Virus record (IMG/VR): IMGVR_UViG_3300047443_000296
Location: 1-29,486 of that record
DNA length: 29,486 bases
Source: a virus
Direction: 5' to 3' (one strand)
In this document: piece after piece, positions 24,261-29,486 of the stretch
Layout of the letters: every line of letters begins with the position of its first letter
Numbering within the stretch: the first letter of the stretch is position 1
Translations under genes and position numbers: made by a program
The notes under the pieces: model-generated
Told to the model about the DNA's origin: nothing
Seen by the model: only the letters and a program-made list of their open reading frames with translations
Databases searched by the model: none

Positions 24261-24657
24261 CGTCCAAGTCGTCCATGTCTACGATGTCGCCAACATCAAG
24301 CGGCGACTGCGGGACGTTGTGGAACACCTGCACGACTGCCGGGCCTGTCTCGTGCTTCTGCGCTTCTGGAAGCATGCGCGCATACAGCTTGATGAACTCG
24401 CCGTAGTTCTCGTGGCCCCACTTGGTCAGGCGAGGAATGCCGCCTGTCAGGTCGAACGCGACGTTAAGCGCATCCTCAACAAACTTTCGATCCTTGTTCT
24501 TGAAAACGTAGTCTTTGGGGATGGTTGGAAGGTGCTGTTCGAAGATGTCGATTAGGCCGCTGCGGCGCACATCTTCTTCACGACTTGCTAGCTTGGTCAA
24601 CGTGCTTTCGCTGACCTCGGCTACCTGATTGGCCGGTTTATTACTTTCTTCACTCAC
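24253..24657 (-). CDS. Terminase small subunit
   Basis: 134 residues from a GTG start with AGAGGT seven bases ahead. The N-terminus is disordered and Ser/Glu-rich; the centre (FVEDALNVAFDLTGGIPRLTKWGHENYGEFIKLYARM) is a helical bundle typical of phage small terminases, and the acidic tail (GDIVDMDDLDDE) may contact the large subunit. It recognises phage DNA and starts packaging. It is the first gene of the leftward unit, eight bases overlapping the large subunit. Identity rests mainly on position, size and helical content. Confidence 0.8.
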   Translation of the reverse strand: MSEESNKPANQVAEVSESTLTKLASREEDVRRSGLIDIFEQHLPTIPKDYVFKNKDRKFVEDALNVAFDLTGGIPRLTKWGHENYGEFIKLYARMLPEAQKHETGPAVVQVFHNVPQSPLDVGDIVDMDDLDDE

Positions 24658-24670
24658 TGTAAATACCTCT

Positions 24671-24685
24671 GCTCCATAGTGGAGC
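24671..24685. repeat. Perfect inverted repeat in the small-terminase leader
   Basis: GCTCCA-TAG-TGGAGC, 6-bp arms. It is six bases downstream of the TAAATAG motif at 24692 and about ten bases ahead of the ribosome binding site. It could be an operator or an mRNA leader stem. Confidence 0.65.
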
Positions 24686-24691
24686 GACCAG

Positions 24692-24698
24692 CTATTTA
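24692..24698 (-). promoter_or_regulatory. TAAATAG motif ahead of the terminase-portal unit
   Basis: Reads TTAATAAATAGCTG, 35 bases before the GTG at 24657. It is the most upstream copy, in the 59-base gap between divergent genes. Confidence 0.5.
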
Positions 24699-24716
24699 TT
24701 AAGCCGTGAGGGATTT

Positions 24717-25142
24717 ATGAAGGAAGGAGATAGACGCTACTTGAAGGCCGTTCGGCTAGACAACATGCGGCGCCTGCGCAACTTGGGACTGCCAACTGAC
24801 CTGTTCAGTGGAGGGTTCTGGGAACGTGAAGCAGTAGCCAAACAGCGTGAGTTGATGCTGTTGGCGATGTTTGAAGCAGCATGGAAGGCGGGCCAGTGGG
24901 ACCACTTATCGCTACCGTTTGAGCAGATCATCGAACGCTGGAAGGCCGACATCGCGCATCCGCTGCACTTCGCAAGCATTGGCCCGAACCCTCGATGGGT
25001 TCCTGTTCTGACTAGTTGCGCTTGCGACTGGCGCAGGCATAGCAGCGGTGGGTATCGCAAGAGTTGGCGAGACTACCGACGCAAGGAGATTGCCAAGAAG
25101 CGTGAAGCCGAGGGTAAGCCACCGTCGAAGTGGCGGGTTTGA
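24717..25142 (+). CDS. Hypothetical phage protein, 141 aa
   Basis: Helical N-terminal half (LKAVRLDNMRRLRNLG, LLAMFEAAWKAGQW), then two cysteines (CACDWRR) and a basic tail ending GKPPSKW-RV. It diverges from the terminase unit and opens the plus-strand accessory block. GAGGG stands four bases before the ATG. No family recognised; a nucleic-acid or packaging-related role is possible but unproven. A second piece of sequence coding for GKPPSKW recurs at 26457-26495. Confidence 0.6.
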   Translation: MKEGDRRYLKAVRLDNMRRLRNLGLPTDLFSGGFWEREAVAKQRELMLLAMFEAAWKAGQWDHLSLPFEQIIERWKADIAHPLHFASIGPNPRWVPVLTSCACDWRRHSSGGYRKSWRDYRRKEIAKKREAEGKPPSKWRV

Positions 25143-25201
25143 GTCTTCCATTCCATCTGATAGTTGGGTAACCTGACTTTTTCGCTGAGCAAGGGAAATA
25201 C

Positions 25202-25792
25202 ATGACGCCGGAAGAAATCAGATGGGTTATGAACTTGGTTGGAACGTTTGGGCTTGGGGCAATCGTGGCGTGCCTGACCTTGTACTTCGTCGCCCAAAAG
25301 CACCTCGGAAGCTACCTGACTGAAAAGGGCAAGAACCTCGCTACCAAGGAAGACATCGAGGAAATCACTCGACTGGTAGAGGATGTCAAACACCAGAACA
25401 ACGAGCTGATCGAGGGAGCGAGAGCGAAGCAGCAAATGCGTATGGCTGCACTCGACAAGCGGCTGCAAGCCCATCAAGAAGCGTTCACGTACTGGCGCAA
25501 GCTGATGGCCGGAAACCGTGAAGGCGAAAAGCCTGTCGTTATCCAATGTCAGGATTGGTGGGAACAGAACTGCCTGTACCTTGAACCCAATGTTCGACAA
25601 GCGTTTGTCGCTGCGTACACGAACGCGCACTTACGAGAGCAACTGCAAAACGCTGGCGCAAACGCTGAAGACATCATCAATGCTTGGAACACTGTCGTTA
25701 TCTTCCCAAGCATCTTGTTCGAGACGATCCAGCTCCCAGGCTTGTCTCTGGACGAACAGAAGAACTTGGCTCCTGACGTGCAGGAGAGTTGA
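25202..25792 (+). CDS. Membrane-anchored coiled-coil protein, 196 aa
   Basis: One membrane helix at about residues 11-31 (LVGTFGLGAIVACLTLYFVAQ), then KGKNLATKEDIEEITRLVEDVKHQ, a conserved segment found in many short bacterial membrane-anchored proteins of unknown job, and a helical cytoplasmic part with a Trp/Cys-containing region (QDWWEQNCLY) and a C-terminal helix. AAGGGA precedes the ATG. It is the first gene followed by the 17-bp dyad repeat. Proteins with this layout recur in mobile islands, so defence or exclusion is plausible, but I cannot name the function. Confidence 0.6.
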   Translation: MTPEEIRWVMNLVGTFGLGAIVACLTLYFVAQKHLGSYLTEKGKNLATKEDIEEITRLVEDVKHQNNELIEGARAKQQMRMAALDKRLQAHQEAFTYWRKLMAGNREGEKPVVIQCQDWWEQNCLYLEPNVRQAFVAAYTNAHLREQLQNAGANAEDIINAWNTVVIFPSILFETIQLPGLSLDEQKNLAPDVQES

Positions 25793-25815
25793 GCTAATTT
25801 TTAAAACAGAACTTT

Positions 25816-25832
25816 GGTTGACGCCGCCTACC
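25816..25832 (+). repeat. 17-bp dyad repeat, copy 1
   Basis: GGTTGACGCCGCCTACC, preceded by AACTTT and followed by ACGCA. It begins 23 bases after the TGA of the gene at 25202. Six of eight arm positions pair. Confidence 0.6.
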
Positions 25833-25857
25833 ACGCAAACGCATTTGAGGAGATGTT

Positions 25858-26406
25858 TTGGACAACGCTCAAACAAGAGAAGCCGAACAACAAGAAGTTC
25901 AGGACTTGGTTAAGGTAGTGAATCGAGCCTCACTGATCGAAAATCTTATGGATCAGGTGATCTCGGAGTATTGCGCGCCCCGAGAACATGCGCGGTTCTT
26001 CATGTCAGAGATCATTCTTAACACATCTGTAATGACGCTGGGAGCCAAGGCAAAGGTAGTCATGGCAGTAGCTCAGACGTTGGATTTCAAGATCGACAAA
26101 GACGCCATCCTTCAAGTCATCAGCCTACGGAATGCGTTTGCACATCACGCAACTAACGCTAACCCAGTAGTGGTGTTTTCAGGAAAGCCAGAAGAGAACT
26201 ACAGTTACCTTTCGTTTTGGCTACTGAACTCTTCTGGTGAGATCGAAATGGTCAAGAGACACGAGGCGTTTGAAAAATTTAATGCTGTCTACTCGCTGGC
26301 TCGCGAGTCGCTTAAGAATTTGCGCGACTGTGTTGCGAAGCATCTTGCTTCTGGCGAAGCCCCAAGATTTCCAACGAAACAGAGTAAGCCGAAGAAGAAA
26401 AAATAA
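25858..26406 (+). CDS. HEPN-like protein, 182 aa, possible RNase effector
   Basis: The start is TTG at 25858, with GAGGAG five bases ahead. The protein is helical: SLIENLMDQVISEYCAP, then SVMTLGAKAKVVMAVAQ, ILQVISLRNAFAHH and a C-terminal bundle. RNAFAH (residues 91-96) is the R-x4-H signature of HEPN domains, set in the typical LRN-x-[FY]-AH context. Many HEPN proteins are metal-independent RNases acting in abortive infection or toxin systems; others are inactive. The tail is very basic (KQSKPKKKK). No antitoxin nucleotidyltransferase partner is adjacent. The family is inferred from the motif and fold pattern only. Confidence 0.6.
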   Translation: MDNAQTREAEQQEVQDLVKVVNRASLIENLMDQVISEYCAPREHARFFMSEIILNTSVMTLGAKAKVVMAVAQTLDFKIDKDAILQVISLRNAFAHHATNANPVVVFSGKPEENYSYLSFWLLNSSGEIEMVKRHEAFEKFNAVYSLARESLKNLRDCVAKHLASGEAPRFPTKQSKPKKKK

Positions 26407-26416
26407 AGCACTTTTT

Positions 26417-26433
26417 GGTTGATCCCATCTACC
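26417..26433 (+). repeat. 17-bp dyad repeat, copy 2
   Basis: GGTTGATCCCATCTACC, preceded by GCACTTTTT and followed by AAGCAGAAC. It begins ten bases after the HEPN-like gene stop. Confidence 0.6.
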
Positions 26434-26456
26434 AAGCAGAACACCAGTAAGTGTGT

Positions 26457-26495
26457 GGAACAGGGCAAACCGCCGTCGAAGTGGCCGATTAGAAG
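26457..26495 (+). pseudogene. Remnant resembling the 3' end of the 24717 gene
   Basis: One frame reads EQGKPPSKWPI, against EGKPPSKW-RV at the end of the 141-residue protein, and about 22 of 27 bases match there. There is no start or upstream coding in that frame. It is probably a leftover of a lost or duplicated gene. Confidence 0.45.
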
Positions 26496-26637
26496 GAAAA
26501 TGGCCTGCCGCAAAAAAAACCGCCAGTTACCATTGAAAACTGCTGAATGATCTCAACATCTAGGCCGTGATAGGCCACATGTGCCATCGAAACACGGCTT
26601 GTCAACGTTCAAATCTAACCGGATGACTGGAGGGGCT

Positions 26638-27090
26638 ATGTTTAGTGCAACACATTACAAACGCGCTATGTTATTAGAAAAAGGGGCGGTAACACTACAG
26701 AGACAGTTCGACGGTCTTACCAACGCAAAGACAAGGCTTGATCCTTTAGGCGATGGTGACTTCAATTCGTTAGAAGTAACTCAGGTTGCGCCAAACATCA
26801 TTGATGCATCCTATCTGAATGTGACCGTTCGTTTTCGGATGCTGCTCACTTACAAGGACGACAAGCCCTACGGTCGAGTTGTGTGCTTGCACAAGTACAA
26901 CTTGTTCGGCAAGGATGATTACGATGTTCTCGGCGAGTTCGGCTTTGATCGCTCTGGAAACACTGACCTGAGCCCAAGTACGGATGGCATGATTCGCACC
27001 CTTAGCGGCAACGCTGACGAAATCGTTGTCGAGTTTTTAGACAAGGCGATCGAGCAGGGACCGCAAGCGCTCGCTCAAGCAAAAATTTAA
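26638..27090 (+). CDS. Hypothetical protein, 150 aa
   Basis: The start is set at the ATG at 26638, which has GGAGGGG just ahead; the in-frame GTG at 26581 and ATG at 26623 lack such a site. The protein is mixed alpha/beta, with LNVTVRFRMLLTYKDD and KYNLFGKDDYDVLGEFGFD strands, and a C-terminal helix (EFLDKAIEQGPQALAQAK). No family recognised. It is followed by repeat copy 3 and then by a strong terminator. Confidence 0.55.
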   Translation: MFSATHYKRAMLLEKGAVTLQRQFDGLTNAKTRLDPLGDGDFNSLEVTQVAPNIIDASYLNVTVRFRMLLTYKDDKPYGRVVCLHKYNLFGKDDYDVLGEFGFDRSGNTDLSPSTDGMIRTLSGNADEIVVEFLDKAIEQGPQALAQAKI

Positions 27091-27100
27091 AGCAGCTTTT

Positions 27101-27117
27101 GGTTGATGCCACCTACA
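27101..27117 (+). repeat. 17-bp dyad repeat, copy 3
   Basis: GGTTGATGCCACCTACA, preceded by AAAGCAGCTTTT (itself a small palindrome) and followed by CAGCAAG. It begins 10 bases after the TAA of the gene at 26638. Confidence 0.6.
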
Positions 27118-27151
27118 CAGCAAGTAGCAAAAACGATTTGTGAGCTTCACT

Positions 27152-27182
27152 AAGCCGGCTTCCTACGGAAGCCGGCTTTTTT
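27152..27182 (+). terminator. Rho-independent terminator of the accessory unit
   Basis: AAGCCGGCTTCC-TAC-GGAAGCCGGCTT is a perfect 12-bp stem followed by TTTTTG. It ends transcription from 24717-27090 and separates the last two genes. Confidence 0.95.
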
Positions 27183-27183
27183 G

Positions 27184-27212
27184 TTGCGTTTCCGGAGAAC
27201 AAACGCGACAAT
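27184..27212 (+). promoter_or_regulatory. Weak candidate promoter for the GIY-YIG / Tad2-like pair
   Basis: TTGCGT, a 17-base spacer, then GACAAT, 30 bases before the ATG at 27243. Each box matches its consensus at only three or four positions. The terminator just upstream means that some promoter must lie in this gap. Confidence 0.3.
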
Positions 27213-27242
27213 GAAAGAATAGCAACTCTACTATCAGGGAAC

Positions 27243-27848
27243 ATGACGTTACGGCAGAAAGTGGTCGCCATCCTTCAACAGCGTGGCGAGCCGGTTACTT
27301 ACCGGGAACTAATTGATTTACTGTGGTCTGCATACCCCGAGTTCAAGCAAAGCAAGGTTGATCATCATGAATCGGAAGCAAAGGCCAGGAAGGAACTGCG
27401 AATAAGACTGGGAGCCCTTGTTAAGGAGCTACCACATACATTCTCAGCCACTTTAAGCGACGGCCGGGTTCTCGTCGGTTTGGCTGCTTCGGACGCAGAG
27501 GAAAGCTTGGAAGAGATCGAAGCTGAGGCTGAGACAGACCAGCCTCTTAGCGCGCCTTCGGTCTATTGGTACACCTTCCCTGCGTATAGATCGAACTCTG
27601 GGCCGTACCCGATCAAGATTGGGCGCGGCACTGACCCAGACGCGCGAATTCGTACCCAAGTCACCGCGATGCCAGAACATCCAATCGTTCTTGGTAAGCA
27701 CGAACATGACGATCCGATAAGCTTGGAACGAGCGCTACACAGCGTATTGATCCTTAGAGGAAAACGTAAGACTGACGCACCTGGGACCGAATGGTTTATG
27801 ACAACTCCAGCAGAGATAGAGACTTTGATCAAGACCGTACTTGGGTAG
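27243..27848 (+). CDS. Winged-helix plus GIY-YIG (T5orf172/MUG113-like) nuclease-type protein
   Basis: 201 residues. N-terminal ~75 residues fit a winged-helix domain (VVAILQQRGEPVTYRELIDLLWS, then RVLVGL). After an acidic linker (EESLEEIEAEAET), residues ~107-190 fit the T5orf172/MUG113 branch of GIY-YIG: VYWYTFPAYR, YPIKIGRGTDPDARIRTQ, LERALHSVL and GTEWF. IKIGR replaces the YIG element, and Arg 135, Glu 162 and His 166 are in the expected places. Relatives are DNA-cutting or DNA-binding phage and mobile-element proteins. Start: ATG with AGGGAA near by. It is 24 bases ahead of the Tad2-like gene and probably co-expressed with it. Confidence 0.72.
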   Translation: MTLRQKVVAILQQRGEPVTYRELIDLLWSAYPEFKQSKVDHHESEAKARKELRIRLGALVKELPHTFSATLSDGRVLVGLAASDAEESLEEIEAEAETDQPLSAPSVYWYTFPAYRSNSGPYPIKIGRGTDPDARIRTQVTAMPEHPIVLGKHEHDDPISLERALHSVLILRGKRKTDAPGTEWFMTTPAEIETLIKTVLG

Positions 27849-27872
27849 ACTTAAGCCAATCTGGCGAAACAC

Positions 27873-28481
27873 ATGAACGACCCATCAATAATTTTTCTTG
27901 CCGCAGTAGTTGCGCTAGGCATCTATTTTATTTACTCATCCGTGTCTAGCAGTCATGCACAAGCGGAACATGAAGCTCGGTTAGTAGCGGAAGGGAAAGC
28001 CGCGTATTTTGTTAAAGTTGCCGCTAGTGGAAAAGGCTCTGTTTATCACAGCATGAACTGCAACAAATGCATAGCTTGGCAGCTGCTTACGAAAGAAGAA
28101 GCGCGGACGAAAGGTTACGCTCCTTGTGCGACTTGTGGAGGAAGGGGACAGTTCAGAATGCTTGAGACAAGTACTAATGCTGTTAGCGTGACTACAGAAA
28201 ATAGTCCTAATGTCTCTTCCAACCTTTTGCCATTATCGCCTAACGTTACGTATAGTGAATCATACAAACGAGCAGCAGAAGCAATAGCTGAAGGCCGTTC
28301 TATCAGACGAAGCAGTTGGGCCCCAGGTAACACCTTGTTGACTAAGAACGGTTCGGTAATTTTGCACAAGGTAGGGTTAAACAGTGCGGGGATACCGTGG
28401 TACGGTCCATCACGGTCAGATCAGGAAGCAGATGATTGGGAAGTCGTCTCTGCCTATTCGGCGCCAGCATTTGATAGCTGA
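27873..28481 (+). CDS. Membrane-anchored four-cysteine protein with C-terminal DUF2829/Tad2-like domain
   Basis: 202 residues in three parts. Residues 5-22 are a membrane helix (SIIFLAAVVALGIYFIYS). Residues ~43-90 hold a metal-binding-like unit, VYH, C-x2-C (63, 66), GYAPC-x2-C (85, 88), like the short Ada-type zinc domain in many secreted proteins. Residues ~126-192 resemble DUF2829: AEAIAEGRSIRRSSW, then IPWYGPSRSDQEADDWEVV. That C-terminal pattern is shared by Tad2, which traps the cyclic-ADP-ribose-type signal of the Thoeris defence. The middle is shorter than in Tad2, and the membrane and zinc parts are extra. Counter-defence is therefore an inference. Confidence 0.65.
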   Translation: MNDPSIIFLAAVVALGIYFIYSSVSSSHAQAEHEARLVAEGKAAYFVKVAASGKGSVYHSMNCNKCIAWQLLTKEEARTKGYAPCATCGGRGQFRMLETSTNAVSVTTENSPNVSSNLLPLSPNVTYSESYKRAAEAIAEGRSIRRSSWAPGNTLLTKNGSVILHKVGLNSAGIPWYGPSRSDQEADDWEVVSAYSAPAFDS

Positions 28482-28507
28482 CGTTCGAAAATCAAAAGAG
28501 GATTTTC

Positions 28508-28524
28508 GGTTGGTGTCACCTACC
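28508..28524 (+). repeat. 17-bp dyad repeat, copy 4
   Basis: GGTTGGTGTCACCTACC, preceded by GATTTTC and followed by ACGCAGCAG. It is the best-paired copy: seven of eight arm positions, with a T-T mismatch at the fourth. It begins 27 bases after the Tad2-like gene stop. Confidence 0.65.
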
Positions 28525-28576
28525 ACGCAGCAGCCATGCATTGCAGCACGTCAGTTTCGGATCGAGAATCGGCAGG

Positions 28577-28585
28577 TTATTCACA
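28577..28585 (+). promoter_or_regulatory. DnaA-box-like site TTATTCACA, copy 1
   Basis: Matches the DnaA box TTATNCACA. TTCACAG here (28580-28586) also pairs with CTGTGAA at 28609-28615. Confidence 0.45.
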
Positions 28586-28631
28586 GGCTCAAAAGTTTTT
28601 TCTTCGGTCTGTGAACAGGTGCTAGAACATC

Positions 28632-28657
28632 AGAAGAAACAAGCACTTACGCGACTG
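28632..28657 (+). repeat. Direct repeat, 26 bases, copy 1
   Basis: AGAAGAAACAAGCACTTAC, then GCGACTG. The second copy at 28718-28743 differs at two bases (CA/AA type changes after TTAC). Centre-to-centre distance is 86 bases. Confidence 0.75.
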
Positions 28658-28717
28658 CGCGCAAACGTTGTGTGAGCTGTGCAGTACGTTTGCTATTGCT
28701 GAGGTCTGGAAAGCAGT

Positions 28718-28743
28718 AGAAGAAACAAGCACTTACAAGACTG
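28718..28743 (+). repeat. Direct repeat, 26 bases, copy 2
   Basis: AGAAGAAACAAGCACTTAC, then AAGACTG. An inverted AGTGCTT lies 32 bases further on, next to a 12-base palindrome, giving an iteron-like look. Confidence 0.75.
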
Positions 28744-28776
28744 TTCAGCAGCGTGTGCAAAATGTGTGCAAATGAG

Positions 28777-28788
28777 TGCTTGCAAGCA
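28777..28788. repeat. Perfect 12-base palindrome
   Basis: TGCTTGCAAGCA. It is close to two GTGTGCAAA words and follows the second direct repeat. Confidence 0.6.
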
Positions 28789-28966
28789 TGTCGGTTGAAC
28801 CGACGACTGCGGCTGCGGACAATCTAGCGCAGGCTTGCACAGGTCTGCAACATGCTCCAGGCGTCACTAGAAACGTCATGGCTGCGTCAAACAGCGGCGT
28901 TCAACACAGGGTAGCTGAACATGCATCGACAGCGTGGTGCGTTATTACTATTGTGCAACATTCAAG

Positions 28967-28975
28967 TTATTCACA
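28967..28975 (+). promoter_or_regulatory. DnaA-box-like site TTATTCACA, copy 2
   Basis: Same sequence as at 28577, again followed by G, next to an AT-rich stretch (GTTATTACTATTG at 28940-28953). Confidence 0.45.
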
Positions 28976-29006
28976 GTCGCGTAGCATCGTTTAATGAAGA
29001 GTGGTA

Positions 29007-29486
29007 TTAATGTTTGAGCTTCATGTATGGAGCAAACACTGCATTTAACGCATCTGCGTCTCTTAAATACTCTTCTTTGGTCCTTTCGTAGTACCCGAGA
29101 GCAAGCTTGAGCTTTTGGTCGTCATCTAATCCTTCGGCCTCCAGCTTTTGCTTTCTATAAATTTCGTTGCTACGTGTCATTAGCGCATCAATGTATGCAG
29201 TAACTTTTGGACCGAATAGCCAATGATGGCCATTGATGGTGTAGATCAGCTCCATTACAACAGCGTACTCACTACGAATTGGCATGTTGATTAACCTAAG
29301 CAGTTCCGAACATGCCTCGTAAACCTTCATTCGTCTATCGAATAGATCAAGCTTCAGCTTGTTTTTTGCAGTTCTCCACTGTTGGTATGCGATACCGCCG
29401 GCTATGCAAGCGGCAATTAATGCTACGATGGGTGCTCCCAAAGCTTTGACGTATTCAATCCACAACGGCAACTGGACATCCGCCAT
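29007..29486 (-). CDS. Membrane-anchored hypothetical protein, 159 aa
   Basis: The ATG is the last three bases of the window, so the ribosome binding site is out of view and an earlier start cannot be excluded. One membrane helix at about residues 17-34 (APIVALIAACIAGGIAYQQW), then RTAKNKLKLDLFDRRMKVYEA, a motif seen in many small membrane proteins of unknown job, and a helical cytoplasmic part ending in KLKH. It converges on the gene-free region. The layout resembles the gene at 25202. Function unknown. Confidence 0.6.
   Translation of the reverse strand: MADVQLPLWIEYVKALGAPIVALIAACIAGGIAYQQWRTAKNKLKLDLFDRRMKVYEACSELLRLINMPIRSEYAVVMELIYTINGHHWLFGPKVTAYIDALMTRSNEIYRKQKLEAEGLDDDQKLKLALGYYERTKEEYLRDADALNAVFAPYMKLKH

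Larger units (their letters stand above)
28482..29006. other. Gene-free region with DnaA-box-like sites and repeats
   Basis: No convincing gene in 525 bases. It holds dyad-repeat copy 4, two TTATTCACAG sites (28577, 28967), a 26-base direct repeat (28632-28657 and 28718-28743), two GTGTGCAAA words and a 12-base palindrome (28777-28788). This content fits an origin or partition/packaging-type site better than a coding or plain spacer region. Experimental data would be needed to decide. Confidence 0.5.

Noticed and set aside
25816-28524. Integron attC sites
   Set aside because: The expected GTTRRRY / RYYYAAC core pair is not present, and no integron integrase is visible.
28776-28994. 72-residue open frame in the repeat region
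   Set aside because: No ribosome binding site, low-complexity composition, and it runs through the palindrome and the DnaA-box-like region.

Overview
The window is the virion half of a short-tailed, podovirus-type double-stranded DNA phage or prophage, flanked by phage-borne accessory genes. No integrase, repressor, replication gene, rRNA or tRNA is visible, so I cannot tell whether it is an integrated prophage or a free phage. Gene style (AGGAG ribosome binding sites, moderately high GC, and a terminase / portal / scaffold / capsid / adaptor / nozzle order like that of podophages of Bordetella and Burkholderia) suggests a proteobacterial, perhaps betaproteobacterial, host. That host call is inference only.

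Layout. Bases 24657 down to 566 (minus strand) hold one long series of morphogenesis genes in the order: small terminase, large terminase, portal, zinc-ribbon protein, scaffold, small Ser/Thr-rich protein, major capsid protein, a structural-region protein with a helical repeat-like segment, head-tail adaptor, beta-rich nozzle-like protein, GNAT acetyltransferase, Pro/Ala-rich small protein, a 629-residue repeat protein, a PAPS-reductase-like enzyme, two large internal-virion-type proteins (the second with a FlgJ-like glucosaminidase domain), a 1034-residue tail fibre with a self-cleaving S74 chaperone, a small Ig-like tail protein, and small membrane or exported proteins that probably serve lysis or exclusion. 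Two plus-strand membrane-protein genes (5754 and 18376) sit as morons inside this minus-strand series.

The minus-strand series is divided by a motif, TAAATAG, found seven times (plus one TAAGTAG) in the gaps 28-94 bases ahead of transcription-unit heads. One copy lies just behind a UUCG-loop terminator. I think it is a phage-specific late promoter element or another late-expression signal.

From 24717 to 28481 the plus strand carries accessory genes: an unknown 141-residue protein, a membrane-anchored coiled-coil protein, a HEPN-like protein (RNAFAH motif), an unknown 150-residue protein, a winged-helix plus GIY-YIG (T5orf172-like) protein, and a membrane-anchored four-cysteine protein ending in a DUF2829/Tad2-like domain, the family that includes an anti-Thoeris protein. 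Four copies of a 17-bp dyad repeat with paired changes in its two arms follow four of the genes, just after their stop codons. The reading I favour is a moron island carrying defence and counter-defence genes, built up by modular addition at these repeats.

Bases 28482-29006 have no convincing gene but carry two TTATTCACA DnaA-box-like sites, a 26-base direct repeat and a 12-base palindrome; this could be an origin or partition-type region. A minus-strand membrane-anchored protein gene (29007-29486) ends the window. At the left end, bases 187-565 are non-coding and hold a terminator-like hairpin and two strong inverted repeats.
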